From Amycolatopsis thermophila (lineage in GTDB: Bacteria; Actinomycetota; Actinomycetes; Mycobacteriales; Pseudonocardiaceae): a stretch of 64,000 bases of DNA. Position 1 is the stretch's first letter; each line of letters starts with the position of its first letter. This document shows, piece by piece, positions 1-8,339 of the stretch. A program made the position numbers and the translations under genes. Location: NCBI RefSeq assembly GCF_030814215.1, contig NZ_JAUSUT010000001.1, forward strand, positions 1,798,001 through 1,862,000. The letters run 5' to 3'. The notes under the pieces are model-generated. The model worked only from the letters and a program-made list of their open reading frames with translations, had not been told where the DNA came from and did not search any database.

Positions 1-236
1 AGAGATTCGACCTTGGCGGTCAGGCGTGCGGACACCCGGTCGATCACGGACCGCATCGCGAAGCGCATCAGGTCGGCCTGGTTGTCGAAGTAGTGCCGCA
101 CCGAGCCGACGTTCAACCCGGCCTCCACCGCGACGGTCCGCAGCGACACCCGATGCAGCCCCTCGCGCACGGCCAGCCGGAACAGGGCGTCGGCGACCTC
201 GGCGCGACGGCTGTCCGCATCCACCACCTTCGGCAC
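1..236 (-). CDS. TetR/AcrR family transcriptional regulator, N-terminal part (cut by window edge)
   Basis: The 78 visible codons encode a TetR-type DNA-binding domain. Residues 10-55 form the helix-turn-helix, with the typical run LRTVAVEAGLNVGSVRHYF where helix 3 ends in Y-F. The start is a GTG at 234-236. The ligand-binding C-terminal domain lies outside the window, so the inducer cannot be guessed. The gene is divergent from two tiny membrane-protein genes, and two related palindromes lie between them. The likely role is repression of itself and the divergent pair (inference). Confidence 0.85.
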   Translation of the reverse strand, partial: MPKVVDADSRRAEVADALFRLAVREGLHRVSLRTVAVEAGLNVGSVRHYFDNQADLMRFAMRSVIDRVSARLTAKVES

Positions 237-246
237 CTGGTCTTTG

Positions 247-287
247 TATCACAGTTGTGCTAACTTCGATTTATCACAAGTGGGATA
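247..287. promoter_or_regulatory. Paired imperfect palindromes, probable TetR operators
   Basis: Two imperfect palindromes, each beginning TATCACA (at 247 and 272), lie 25 bp apart in the divergent promoter. Site 1 has the core CACA-GT-TGTG and site 2 has CAC-AA-GTG flanked by TATC and GATA. Their position fits operators for the TetR regulator on the left. Binding is inferred. Confidence 0.5.
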
Positions 288-305
288 TAAAGGAGGGGGC
301 AGGTC

Positions 306-497
306 ATGGAAACGGTGCTCACCGTGCTGTTGGTGCGGTTCGCCCTGATCGCGGCCGTGGTGGTGGCGATCGCCCTGGTTGCGTTCGCGGTCGTGCTCGT
401 GCTGCACCGGCGGGGCCGGGGTGATCAGGCGCGGCGGGTGGCGCGGACCGCGGCGGAGCTCGCCACGCGGCAGATCGCGAACCGGCGTCGCCGATGA
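306..497 (+). CDS. Small single-pass membrane protein (63 aa), unknown function
   Basis: The protein is one hydrophobic helix (residues about 4-34, rich in V, A and L) followed by a strongly basic tail ending in RRRR, so a type-I-like orientation with a cytoplasmic tail is likely. A strong ribosome binding site, AGGAGGGGG, lies 5-10 bases before the ATG. The next gene overlaps its stop as ATGA, so the two are translationally coupled. I recognise no family. It is divergent from the TetR regulator and probably under its control. Confidence 0.6.
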   Translation: METVLTVLLVRFALIAAVVVAIALVAFAVVLVLHRRGRGDQARRVARTAAELATRQIANRRRR

Positions 498-616
498 GCG
501 CCGGGGTGGTGCACCACCTGCTCGCCGACCTGGTGATCAAGGGGGCGATCGCGCTCGGCGCGGTCGTGGTGTTCGTAGCCGGCGCGGTGGTGCTGTGGCG
601 GCGGATCGGCCGTTGA
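494..616 (+). CDS. Tiny membrane protein (40 aa), coupled to the preceding gene
   Basis: The ORF starts with ATG overlapping the preceding stop (ATGA) and encodes 40 residues. A short polar N-terminus is followed by a membrane helix (residues about 13-34, rich in G, A and V) and a basic end (WRRIGR). Its paired arrangement and similar topology suggest a two-subunit small membrane complex, as in SMR-like or holin-like pairs, but no motif supports either. A perfect terminator hairpin follows 6 bases after its stop. Confidence 0.5.
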   Translation: MSAGVVHHLLADLVIKGAIALGAVVVFVAGAVVLWRRIGR

Positions 617-621
617 GTGCG

Positions 622-657
622 CGGAAGCCCGGCTCCCCGGGGGGAGCCGGGCTTCCG
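622..657. terminator. Strong bidirectional terminator hairpin
   Basis: A perfect 16-bp stem (623-638 with 641-656) has a 2-nt tip and lies between the tiny membrane-protein pair and the convergent gpmA. It can serve both transcripts. Confidence 0.8.
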
Positions 658-665
658 GGGTTACG

Positions 666-1406
666 TCAGCGGCCCTGGTTGGCGACCGCGGCGGCGGCCT
701 CCTCGGCGGCCTTCGGGTCGAGGTAGGTACCGCCGGGGGTCACCGGCTCGAGGTTGTCGTCGAGGTCGTAGCGCAGGGGGATCCCGGTCGGGATGTTGAG
801 GCCGGCGATGTCCTCGTCGGAGATGCCGTCGAGGTGCTTGACCAGGGCGCGCAGCGAGTTGCCGTGCGCGGCGACGAGCACGGTCTTGCCCGCGCGCAGG
901 TCGGGGACGATCGCCGAGTCCCAGTACGGCAGGAGCCGGGCGACGACGTCCTTGAGGCACTCGGTGAGCGGCGCGTCGGGCCCGTAGCGGGGGTCGGTGT
1001 CCTGGCTGAACTCGCTGCCACGCTCGATCGGGGGCGGCGGCACGTCGTACGAGCGGCGCCAGAGCATGAACTGCTCCTCGCCGAACTCGTCGCGCACCTG
1101 CTTCTTGTTCTTGCCCTGGAGCGCGCCGTAGTGCCGCTCGTTGAGCCGCCAGTCGCGGCGCACGTCGATCCAGTGCCGGTCGGCGACGTCGAGCGCGATG
1201 TTGGCGGTGGAGATCGCGCGGCGCAGCAGCGACGTGTGGACGACGTCCGGCAGCAGCCCCGCCTCCGCGAGCAGCTCACCACCCTTGCGGGCCTCCTGCT
1301 GCCCGAGCTCGGACAGGGGCACGTCGACCCAGCCGGTGAACAGGTTCTCGGCGTTCCAGGTGCTCTGCCCGTGGCGGAGCAGCACCAGCGTCCCAAGTTC
1401 GGCCAT
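666..1406 (-). CDS. gpmA: 2,3-bisphosphoglycerate-dependent phosphoglycerate mutase
   Basis: This is a cofactor-dependent phosphoglycerate mutase that interconverts 3- and 2-phosphoglycerate in glycolysis and gluconeogenesis. The phosphohistidine motif RHG is at residues 11-13 (His12 accepts the phosphate), the general acid region LNERHYG is around Glu90, and the second catalytic His is at 181 in HGNS. The length of 246 aa is normal. The ATG start at 1404-1406 is unambiguous. In M. tuberculosis the orthologue (Rv0489) lies close to mshA, as here. A terminator shared with the convergent gene pair lies just past its end. Confidence 0.97.
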   Translation of the reverse strand: MAELGTLVLLRHGQSTWNAENLFTGWVDVPLSELGQQEARKGGELLAEAGLLPDVVHTSLLRRAISTANIALDVADRHWIDVRRDWRLNERHYGALQGKNKKQVRDEFGEEQFMLWRRSYDVPPPPIERGSEFSQDTDPRYGPDAPLTECLKDVVARLLPYWDSAIVPDLRAGKTVLVAAHGNSLRALVKHLDGISDEDIAGLNIPTGIPLRYDLDDNLEPVTPGGTYLDPKAAEEAAAAVANQGR

Positions 1407-1467
1407 GGTTGACAGCCTGCCACGTCACCGCGCGCGACCGGGCAACGCCCCAGGTCGCAGCCCCTCT

Positions 1468-1480
1468 ACACACAGTGTGT
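1468..1480. promoter_or_regulatory. Perfect 13-bp palindrome upstream of gpmA
   Basis: ACACAC-A-GTGTGT is an odd perfect palindrome about 60 bp upstream of the gpmA start, of the size and symmetry used by dimeric regulators. The regulator is unknown. Confidence 0.35.
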
Positions 1481-1499
1481 TACCACCCGGTAGGTGACG

Positions 1500-1886
1500 C
1501 AGCGCCGACTCTTTCGCTGATTGAACACCGCTGAGGAAAGTGACACTTGCTGCATACGGTTAACACAGACAGTGAGAATCACTCGAACGGAGTAACCAGT
1601 AGTCTTGTGATTACTGGTGGACATCTGACAAGTTGGCTTACGTCCCGCTCGGCTGGAATTCCACGCACTCCCCAGCCGGACGCGGGGTACGACCGCAGCC
1701 TGTCTCCCCCTGCCGGGCTGCGGCCCCGCCGGCCCCGTTGGCACTCCCCCTCGCCACCGGGTCCAGAAGCGGCGGGAGCGTTCGCGGGGCGGCTTGAGTT
1801 CGCGACTCCCCCTCCCTCAAGCCGCTCCGCCCGCTCTTCCGGCGCGCTCGCTGCGCTCGCCGCCGGGCGGGCGTTCGCCGATTGTC
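1500..1886. other. Gene-free stretch with one hairpin
   Basis: I see no credible gene between gpmA and the YbjN gene. The stretch contains an AT-richer segment (1500-1640) with a 7-bp stem hairpin, ACCAGTA/TACTGGT at 1595-1618 with a 10-nt loop, which could be part of a small RNA or leader. A GC-rich, low-complexity half follows (1640-1886). The short ORFs here have no family features. Confidence 0.4.
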
Positions 1887-1907
1887 TTTGGGGGGCGACC
1901 CCCCAAA
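1887..1907 (-). terminator. Hairpin downstream of the YbjN gene
   Basis: TTTGGGGGG pairs with CCCCCCAAA around a CGA loop, 71 bp past the stop of the minus-strand mshA/YbjN operon. The run of six G-C pairs closed by A-T pairs fits a terminator, although no long U-tract follows. Confidence 0.55.
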
Positions 1908-1977
1908 CCCCCACGGTGCGAGCTTCTCGCCTTGGCGGGCGCTGGGCGCGACGGTTTTGAACCAGCGCCGGTGCTTG

Positions 1978-2493
1978 TCAGTCGTCCGTCAAACTGCCGG
2001 GTTCGTGGGTCTGCTCCGGCTCGATGAGGTGCTTGAACGCCTGCAGGTTCGCCAGGCTCTCGCCCCGGCTCACGCGCCAGTCCCATTCCCGCTTGATGGA
2101 CGTCGCGAAGCCCAGCTCGAGAATGGTGTTGAAGTCGCCGTCCGCGGCTTCCAGGACCTGCCCGAGGATCTTGTCCAGCTCCTCCTCGGTCACCGTGTCC
2201 AGCCCGAAGCGCCCGACCAGGTAGATGTCCCCGAGCGCGTCCACCGTGTAGTGCACGCCGTAGAGCTTCGCGTTGCGGCGCAGCAGGAAGCGGTACACCT
2301 GCTCGTGGTTCTCGTCCGGCCGGCGGCACACGAACGCCTCCACCGCGAAGGCGTGCTCCCGCTCGATCAGCCAGCAGTTGGTCTGCAGCTTCTTCGTGCC
2401 GGGCAAGGTGACGAAGTACTTGCCCTCGTCCTTGCGGTCGTAGGACAACCCGGCCTGGTCCAGCGCAGACCGGACGACCTTGTCGATCGTCAT
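1978..2493 (-). CDS. YbjN domain-containing protein
   Basis: The 171-aa protein has the YbjN fold (type III secretion chaperone-like superfamily): an N-terminal helix, the segment [17 protein letters not shown], and a C-terminal [17 protein letters not shown] block. YbjN proteins act as small chaperone-like factors; the actinobacterial role is unknown. The ATG overlaps the mshA stop (ATGA), so it is co-translated with mshA. The same order occurs in Mtb (Rv0486-Rv0487). The conserved pairing with a mycothiol gene suggests, but does not prove, a role in redox homeostasis. Confidence 0.85.
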   Translation of the reverse strand: MTIDKVVRSALDQAGLSYDRKDEGKYFVTLPGTKKLQTNCWLIEREHAFAVEAFVCRRPDENHEQVYRFLLRRNAKLYGVHYTVDALGDIYLVGRFGLDTVTEEELDKILGQVLEAADGDFNTILELGFATSIKREWDWRVSRGESLANLQAFKHLIEPEQTHEPGSLTDD

Positions 2494-3797
2494 ACCGCGA
2501 CCTCCTCGTGCAGCGCGGCCAGCGTGCGGGAGGCCGCCGCGTACGTGTCCAGCAGGGCGTCCGTGGTGCGCGCCCACGAGAACCGCCGCGCGTGGACCAG
2601 CGCGTTCTCCGCCAGCTCCGCCCGCCGCTCCGGCCGCAGCGCCACACTGGCCAGCGCGCCGGCCCAGTCCCGCGCCCCGTGCGAGGGCACCAGCAGCCCG
2701 GACACGCCGTGTGCGACCGCCACCGGCAGACCCCCGACCTCGGCCGCCACCACCGGCGTCCCGCAGGCCTGGGCCTCCAGCGCGACCAGCCCGAACGACT
2801 CGTTGTAGCTCGGCACCGCCACCACGTCCGCGGCGCGGTACACCTCCGCCAGCCGCTCGCCGGGCTGTGGCGGCAGGAACCGCACCACGTCCTGGATACC
2901 CAGCGACACCGCGAGTTCACGCAGAGCCTGCGGCTGCTCCAGACCCGTCCCGGACGGACCACCGACGACCAGCACGACGAGCCGCCTCCGCAGCTCCGGC
3001 TGCCGCTCCAGCAGGTACGCCGCCGCGTGCAGCAGCACGTCCGGCGCCTTCAACGGCTGGATCCGGCCGGCGAACGCCAGCACCACCGCATCCCGTGGCA
3101 ACCCCAGCCGACGGCGGGCACCGGCCTGTGAACCGGGCACGAACCGGTCCAGGTCCACGCCCGGCGCGACCGTGTGCACCCGCTCCGGGTCCGCGCGGTA
3201 CAGGTCCACCAGCTGCCGCGCCTCGACCGGGGTGTTCGCGACCAGCCGGTCGGACTCCGCGACCACCTGCTCCTCGCCGATGACGCGCGTCCGCGGCTCC
3301 GGCTTGTCGCCCTCGGCGAGCGCGGCGTTCTTGACCTTCGCCAGCGTGTGCGCGGTGTGCACCAGCGGCACGCCCCACCGGTCCCGCGCGAGCCACCCCA
3401 CCTGGCCGGACAGCCAGTAGTGCGAGTGGATCAGGTCGTAGTAGCCCGGCTCGTGGAAGGCCTCGGCCCGCAGCACGCCGGAGGTGAACGCGCACAGCTG
3501 GGCCGGCAGCTCGTCGCGGCCGAGCGGCTCGAACGGGCCCGCCGGGATGTGCCGCACCAGCACGCCGGGCGCCAGCTCGGCGACGGGCGGCTGCTCGGAC
3601 GAGGTCGCGCGCGTGAACACCTCGACGGCGATCCCGCGCCGCGCCATCTCGACCGCGGTGTGCGTGATGTAGACGTTCATCCCGCCGGCGTCACCGGTGC
3701 CGGGTTGTTCCAGGGGCGACGTGTGCACCGACAGCACCGCGACCCTGCGCGGCCAGATCGTCTGCGTCCGTCGTGATCCGCGCAGCGAGATCGTCAC
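2490..3797 (-). CDS. mshA: D-inositol-3-phosphate glycosyltransferase (mycothiol biosynthesis)
   Basis: MshA transfers GlcNAc from UDP-GlcNAc to 1L-myo-inositol-1-phosphate, the first committed step to mycothiol. It is a GT4 family GT-B enzyme: the N-terminal nucleotide loop [11 protein letters not shown], the central HYWLSG region, and the C-terminal donor-site motif [12 protein letters not shown] are all present. I chose the GTG at 3795-3797 (435 aa) because GGGAG lies 8 nt upstream. A TTG at 3854 would extend it by 19 residues, but that extension runs through the terminator hairpin of the upstream gene. It is co-transcribed with the YbjN gene. Confidence 0.93.
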   Translation of the reverse strand: MTISLRGSRRTQTIWPRRVAVLSVHTSPLEQPGTGDAGGMNVYITHTAVEMARRGIAVEVFTRATSSEQPPVAELAPGVLVRHIPAGPFEPLGRDELPAQLCAFTSGVLRAEAFHEPGYYDLIHSHYWLSGQVGWLARDRWGVPLVHTAHTLAKVKNAALAEGDKPEPRTRVIGEEQVVAESDRLVANTPVEARQLVDLYRADPERVHTVAPGVDLDRFVPGSQAGARRRLGLPRDAVVLAFAGRIQPLKAPDVLLHAAAYLLERQPELRRRLVVLVVGGPSGTGLEQPQALRELAVSLGIQDVVRFLPPQPGERLAEVYRAADVVAVPSYNESFGLVALEAQACGTPVVAAEVGGLPVAVAHGVSGLLVPSHGARDWAGALASVALRPERRAELAENALVHARRFSWARTTDALLDTYAAASRTLAALHEEVAV

Positions 3798-3840
3798 CTG
3801 GTCCACTCCCGTGTCAGTCTCTGTCCGCTTCAGGGCGGAG

Positions 3841-3864
3841 CCCGTGAACGACAACGCTCACGGG
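3841..3864 (-). terminator. Terminator hairpin of the L,D-transpeptidase gene
   Basis: CCCGTGA (3841-3847) pairs with TCACGGG (3858-3864), with a further CG pair inside. It lies 31 bp downstream of the transpeptidase stop and ahead of the preferred mshA start. Confidence 0.6.
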
Positions 3865-3895
3865 CCCCCGACATCTTCCCAGCGGTGCGAGACCG

Positions 3896-5068
3896 TCACA
3901 GCGCGGACTTGGCCTGCCAGGCGCTCCAGCTGACGAGCCAGTCCATGACGTCGGAGTTGACGACCGGCCCGAGCTTCGACCCGGTGATCTCCACGGGGTC
4001 GCCGATGAGGGCCGAGTCGAAGTAGTCCTTCGCGTCGGCTTCCAGCAGGTTGACGCAGCCGTGCGAGCTGTTGACCCGGCCGATGTTGGCCGCGTTGTCC
4101 TGGTTTTCGTGGATGAACTCGCCGTGGTTGGAGATCCGGCACGCCCACTTCTTGTTGACGTTGGTGTAGCCGTAGCGCGCGTTGTCGAAGATCGCGCTCG
4201 GCTCCTTCGTCATGATGATGTAGGTGCCGTTGGGTGTGTTCAGGTTCACGTCCGAGTCCTTGCCGTTGCTGCACGGGTAGCTCTTGGCGAGGGTCCCGCC
4301 CCGGTACACGTTCATCCTGTGGTCCGGGGTGTGGATCTTGACGACCTGGTTGCGGCCGATCTTGAACTCGGTGGTGACGTCGGCCCGCGGGTAGGCGCCG
4401 CCGCCGAGGTCCGTCCCGTACAGCTTCGCCTCGACCTTGACGGTGGTGTTGGCCGGCCAGTACTCCTTCGGCCGCCAGTCGACCTGCTGGTCGGACAGCC
4501 ATCCCCAGGAGCCCTCGACCTCGGTCGACGTCTCGATCTTGAGCGCCTTCTCGACCGCGGCCTTGTTCTTCACGGCGCTGGTGAACTTGACGCTGACCGG
4601 CATCGCGACGCCGACCGTCGCGTCGTCGGCCGGGTTGAGGGTGACCCGGACGGTCGAGGCCGGCTTCAGGGTGGTGAAGCTGCCGGTCAGGGTGACCGGC
4701 TTGCCGTCGGTGCCCGTCGCCGACGCGTTGTAGGTGTAGGTCTTGTCGTAGCCGAGGGTCTCGCTGCTGGTCCAGCTGGTCTTGTCGTCGCTGAGCTTGC
4801 CCTCGACCGCCTTGCCGTCGGGGTTGGTGAGCTTGACGTCGGTGAGCGTGCCCTGGGCGACCCGCACGGTGACCGGCTGCAGCACGGACACGTTCTTCGC
4901 GTCCACCGCGGGCTCGGCGGTGATGACCGCCACCGGCCGCGCCGGCGACGTCGCTCCACCACCGCCGGTGCCCGCCGAGCCGTCGTCCCCGCCGCCCGTG
5001 CACGCCGCGGCCATCGTCGCGGCTCCGGCGGCGAGCGCGGCCTTGAACACCGTGCGCCTCTCGATCAC
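3896..5068 (-). CDS. L,D-transpeptidase lipoprotein with Ig-like domains
   Basis: This enzyme makes 3-3 cross-links in peptidoglycan outside the membrane. It has a signal peptide with a lipobox ending in AAAC (Cys about 23), a Gly/Ser linker, two Ig-like domains (about 50-250) and a C-terminal YkuD domain. The catalytic motif is intact: HGEFIH, then SSHGCVNL with the nucleophilic Cys near residue 340. The length of 390 aa matches the LdtMt2/LprQ class. The GTG start has GGAGG 7 nt upstream. The Mtb counterpart by position is Rv0483 (lprQ). Confidence 0.93.
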   Translation of the reverse strand: MIERRTVFKAALAAGAATMAAACTGGGDDGSAGTGGGGATSPARPVAVITAEPAVDAKNVSVLQPVTVRVAQGTLTDVKLTNPDGKAVEGKLSDDKTSWTSSETLGYDKTYTYNASATGTDGKPVTLTGSFTTLKPASTVRVTLNPADDATVGVAMPVSVKFTSAVKNKAAVEKALKIETSTEVEGSWGWLSDQQVDWRPKEYWPANTTVKVEAKLYGTDLGGGAYPRADVTTEFKIGRNQVVKIHTPDHRMNVYRGGTLAKSYPCSNGKDSDVNLNTPNGTYIIMTKEPSAIFDNARYGYTNVNKKWACRISNHGEFIHENQDNAANIGRVNSSHGCVNLLEADAKDYFDSALIGDPVEITGSKLGPVVNSDVMDWLVSWSAWQAKSAL

Positions 5069-5163
5069 CCTGCTACCTCCGCACTCCGTATTCCCCCCGG
5101 ACGTCCACCGGCGCCCGGCCCTGCCGTGTTACGGGCGTGTCCCCCGCTGGGAGTATGTGCGGT

Positions 5164-5898
5164 ATGACGACCAAGCGAACCGCAGTGATCACCGGCGCCA
5201 GCGCGGGCATCGGCGAGGCCACCGCCCGGGCCCTGGCCGGTGCCGGATTCCACGTGGTGCTCGGGGCCCGCCGTCTCGACCGCCTGGAGAAGCTGGCCGC
5301 CGAGTTGTCCGGAACCGCACACGTACTGGACGTCGCCGACCCCGGTTCGGTTGCCGCTTTTGTCCAGCAGGTTCCAGACTGCCACGTTCTGGTGAACAAC
5401 GCGGGCGGTGCCCGCGGCCTGGAGCGCGTCGAGGACGCCGACGAGGACCACTGGCGCTGGATGTGGGAGGTCAACGTCCTGGGGACGCTGCGCATGACGA
5501 AGGCGCTGCTGCCGAAGCTGATCGCCTCCGGCGACGGGCACGTGGTGACCGTCACGTCGATCGCCGGGCACGAGGTGTACGACGGCGGTTCCGGCTACAC
5601 CTCGGCCAAGCACGCCCAGTCGGCCCTGCACCGCACGCTGCGGTCGGAGCACCTGGGCGACCCGGTGCGCATCACCGAGATCGTGCCGGGCATGGTCGAG
5701 ACGGACTTCTCCGCCAACCGCTTCGACGGCGACACCGAGCGCGCCGCGAAGGTCTACCAGGGCCTGACGCCGCTGACCGCGCAGGACGTGGCCGACGTCA
5801 TCGCGTTCGCCGTGACCCGGCCGTCGCACGTGAACCTGGACACCATCGTCATGAAGCCGCGGGCGCAGCTCGACGGCACCCGCTCGCACCGTGTCTGA
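5164..5898 (+). CDS. SDR family NAD(P)-dependent oxidoreductase (YdfG-like)
   Basis: This is a classical short-chain dehydrogenase of 244 aa. It has the cofactor loop TGASAGIGE near the N-terminus, the NNAG motif, catalytic Ser in TSIAGHE and Tyr/Lys in YTSAKHA. The C-terminal DTIVMKPRAQ is typical of the YdfG-like hydroxy-acid/serine dehydrogenase branch. The basic and polar residues after the Gly-loop suggest NADP. I preferred the ATG at 5164, with GGGAG 9 nt before it, over the upstream GTG at 5137. In Mtb the SDR Rv0484c sits at the same place between lprQ and mshA. The physiological substrate is unknown. Confidence 0.88.
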   Translation: MTTKRTAVITGASAGIGEATARALAGAGFHVVLGARRLDRLEKLAAELSGTAHVLDVADPGSVAAFVQQVPDCHVLVNNAGGARGLERVEDADEDHWRWMWEVNVLGTLRMTKALLPKLIASGDGHVVTVTSIAGHEVYDGGSGYTSAKHAQSALHRTLRSEHLGDPVRITEIVPGMVETDFSANRFDGDTERAAKVYQGLTPLTAQDVADVIAFAVTRPSHVNLDTIVMKPRAQLDGTRSHRV

Positions 5899-5906
5899 CC
5901 GGGTGA

Positions 5907-6929
5907 CTACAACGCGCAGTTGATGAGCAGGGGTTCGGGACGGAGCGTGACGCCGAAGCGGGCGCGCACGCCGTCCCGGACCTCGCGAGCCAGCGCCAGC
6001 AGGTCGGCGGTGCTGGCGCCCCCGCGGTTGGTCAGGGCCAGGGTGTGCTTGGTGGACAGGGAAACCCGCCCGCCCGGGCCGGCGTGGCCCTTGCCGAACC
6101 CGGCCCGCTCGATCAGCCAGGCCGCGGACAGCTTCACGCCGCCGTCGGCCGGGTACCGCGGCATCTCCACGTCGGCCAGAGCGGGCGGGATCTCCGCGAC
6201 GATCGGGTTGGTGAAGAACGAACCCGCGCTCCACGTGTCGTGGTCGGACGCGTCGAGCACCATGCCCTTGCCCTGGCGCAGTTTCAGCACGGCCTCGCGC
6301 GCCTGCGCCGCCGGAACGCGCGCGCCCTGCTCGACGCCCAGGGTGCGGGCCAGTTCGGCGTAGCGGATCGGCGCCGACAGCCCGTCCCCGCGCAGGGCGA
6401 AGCGGACACTGAGGACGATCCCCCAGTCCGCGCCCTTGAGGATGCTCGTGCGGTAGCCGAAGCCGAGTTCGGCGGCGGTCATCGTGCGGACCTCGCCGGT
6501 GCGCCGGTCGTAGCACTCGACGGACGTGAGCAGGTCCGCGACCTCGCAGCCGTAGGCGCCGACGTTCTGGATCGGCGTCGCGCCGACCGAGCCGGGGATG
6601 CCGGACAGGCACTCCAGCCCGCCGAAGCCGGCCTCGATCGTCGCCGCGACGAACTCGTCCCAGTTCTGCCCGGCCGCGACCTCGACCTCGTCGCCGTCGA
6701 TGCGCCAGCCCCGGGTCGCGATCTTGACCACCGTGCCGGGGAAGCCGTCGTCGCCGACGACGAGGTTCGACCCGCCGCCGAGCAGCAGCGTCGGGCCGTC
6801 GGCCGAACGCACCGCGGCCAGCAGGTCGTCGGTGGTCCCGGCCACCACGAACGCGCGGGCGGGCCCGCCCAGCCGCAGCGTGGTGTGTTCGGCCAGGGTC
6901 GTCTGGGTCGGTGTTTCGAGACGGCTCAC
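5907..6929 (-). CDS. murB: UDP-N-acetylmuramate dehydrogenase
   Basis: MurB is the FAD enzyme that reduces enolpyruvyl-UDP-GlcNAc to UDP-MurNAc in peptidoglycan synthesis. The FAD-binding motif GGGSN is at residues 51-55, GIPGSVGATPIQNVGAYG at about 110-127, GYR (Arg160), the proton donor Ser237 in AGSFFTNP, and the late PEP motif with its Glu near the C-terminus. The length of 340 aa fits actinobacterial type I MurB. The start is a GTG. A divergent promoter is shared with the DUF2505 gene, with only 26 bp between the two start codons. Confidence 0.96.
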   Translation of the reverse strand: MSRLETPTQTTLAEHTTLRLGGPARAFVVAGTTDDLLAAVRSADGPTLLLGGGSNLVVGDDGFPGTVVKIATRGWRIDGDEVEVAAGQNWDEFVAATIEAGFGGLECLSGIPGSVGATPIQNVGAYGCEVADLLTSVECYDRRTGEVRTMTAAELGFGYRTSILKGADWGIVLSVRFALRGDGLSAPIRYAELARTLGVEQGARVPAAQAREAVLKLRQGKGMVLDASDHDTWSAGSFFTNPIVAEIPPALADVEMPRYPADGGVKLSAAWLIERAGFGKGHAGPGGRVSLSTKHTLALTNRGGASTADLLALAREVRDGVRARFGVTLRPEPLLINCAL

Positions 6930-6937
6930 GAGGACAA

Positions 6938-6947
6938 ACGGTACTGT
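6938..6947. promoter_or_regulatory. Overlapping bidirectional -10 elements (murB / DUF2505)
   Basis: On the plus strand TACTGT (6942-6947) ends 8 nt before the DUF2505 ATG. On the minus strand TACCGT (6943-6938) ends 8 nt before the murB GTG. The two boxes share the same TA step, so the two transcripts should be nearly leaderless and may compete for polymerase. Confidence 0.5.
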
Positions 6948-6955
6948 CTGGCCTC

Positions 6956-7453
6956 ATGGCATCCCGTATCGAGCACCGTGCGGAGTACGCGTACGGCGTC
7001 TCCGAGGTGTTCCACGCCGAGACCGGGGAAGAGGCGCTGAACGCCCGCCTCGCCGAGATCGGCGGCAAGAACAGCGCCCTGCTCAGCCATTCCGCCGACG
7101 ACAACGGCGCGCGGTACAAGCTGCGCCAGGGCATCGAGGCGGAGAAGCTGCCGCAGATCGTGCGCAAGCTCCAGCCCGGCGACCTCTACGTCGACCGGGA
7201 GCACACGTTCACACGCAGCGGCGACGGTTACACGGGCACGGCGCGGGCGACGGTGAGCGGGATGCCTGGCGAGATCACCGCGCGCACCGAGATCCGCCCC
7301 ACCGGTGACGGCACCGTGGTGGAGACCCACGGCGAGGTCAAGGTCAAGATCCCGCTGGTCGGCGGCAAGCTGGAGAGCTTCGTCGCCGGTGAGCTGACCA
7401 AGTTGCTCGCGCGTGAAGCGCAGTTCAGCCGCGAATGGCTCGCGCGCGCTTAG
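6956..7453 (+). CDS. DUF2505 domain-containing protein
   Basis: The 165-aa protein has the DUF2505 pattern, an SRPBCC-like lipid-binding fold: an N-terminal amphipathic strand (IEHRAEYAYGVSEVF), the basic middle KLRQGIEAEKLP, a long antiparallel sheet, and a terminal helix around GGKLESFVAGELTKLL. The function is unknown; the fold suggests binding of a hydrophobic ligand. The start is the ATG at 6956; an upstream in-frame ATG would run into the murB promoter. It overlaps the next gene by 19 bp. It matches Mtb Rv0481c by position. Confidence 0.85.
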   Translation: MASRIEHRAEYAYGVSEVFHAETGEEALNARLAEIGGKNSALLSHSADDNGARYKLRQGIEAEKLPQIVRKLQPGDLYVDREHTFTRSGDGYTGTARATVSGMPGEITARTEIRPTGDGTVVETHGEVKVKIPLVGGKLESFVAGELTKLLAREAQFSREWLARA

Positions 7454-8226
7454 TTGGCGCGCCGACCCGAGGAACCACGAACCCCAACCGCCTGCGCCGC
7501 GTCGACCGCTGGCTGGCCGGCACCCCCGAGGTGTCGGCCGCGCTGCGCCGCGCGCCGGACCCGCTCGTCGTGGACCTCGGGTACGGCGCGTCCCCGGTCA
7601 CCACGGTCGAGCTGGCCGCCCGGCTGCGCCGGGTGCACCCGCGAGTGCGCGTGCTCGGCCTGGAGATCGATCCGGAACGGGTCGCCGGCGCCCGGCCGGC
7701 CGCGCGACCGCCGGTCCTCGACTTCCGGCAGGGCGGCTTCGAGCTGGCCGGCACCCGGCCGCACCTGGTGCGGGCGTTCAACGTGCTCCGCCAGTACCCC
7801 GAGGACGAGGTCGCCGGCGCCTGGAAGCTGATCCTCGACCGGCTCGCACCCGGCGGGCTGCTCGTCGAAGGAACCTGCGACGAGATCGGCCGGCTGTCCA
7901 CCTGGGTCACGCTCGACGCGGACGGGCCGCGCACGCTGACCCTTTCCTGCCACCTCGAGTCGCTGGACCGTCCGTCCACTTTGGCCGAGCGGTTGCCGAA
8001 GGCGCTGATCCACCGCAACATCGACGGTGAACGGATCCACGAGCTGATGTCCACCTTGGACACCTGCTGGGCGACGGCCGCGCCGCACCAGGCGTTCGGC
8101 GCCCGCTCCCGCTGGCTGGAGACCGTGCGCCTGCTCGCCCTGCGCGGCTGGCCGGTGCTGACCCGGCCCCGGCGGATCCGGCTCGGCGAGTTGACCGTGC
8201 CGTGGGAACGGGTCGCGCCGCGGTAG
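7435..8226 (+). CDS. Class I SAM-dependent methyltransferase
   Basis: This 263-aa Rossmann-fold methyltransferase has motif I as VVDLGYGASPVTTVEL (about residues 43-58) and an acidic residue after strand 2 in LGLEIDPERV. A proline-rich basic N-terminus precedes the core. The substrate is not evident. It overlaps the DUF2505 gene by 19 bp and is probably translated from the same mRNA. Confidence 0.82.
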   Translation: MARARLVGAPTRGTTNPNRLRRVDRWLAGTPEVSAALRRAPDPLVVDLGYGASPVTTVELAARLRRVHPRVRVLGLEIDPERVAGARPAARPPVLDFRQGGFELAGTRPHLVRAFNVLRQYPEDEVAGAWKLILDRLAPGGLLVEGTCDEIGRLSTWVTLDADGPRTLTLSCHLESLDRPSTLAERLPKALIHRNIDGERIHELMSTLDTCWATAAPHQAFGARSRWLETVRLLALRGWPVLTRPRRIRLGELTVPWERVAPR

Positions 8227-8339
8227 GGCTACCCCTACTCCCACCGGAGGGACAACACGTACGGGCGTTCCCCGGGTTGTCCCTGATCTTGCCGGAAGTC
8301 CCTGGCTCAGGCGGCCGTCGCGGCGACACGATCGGCCGC

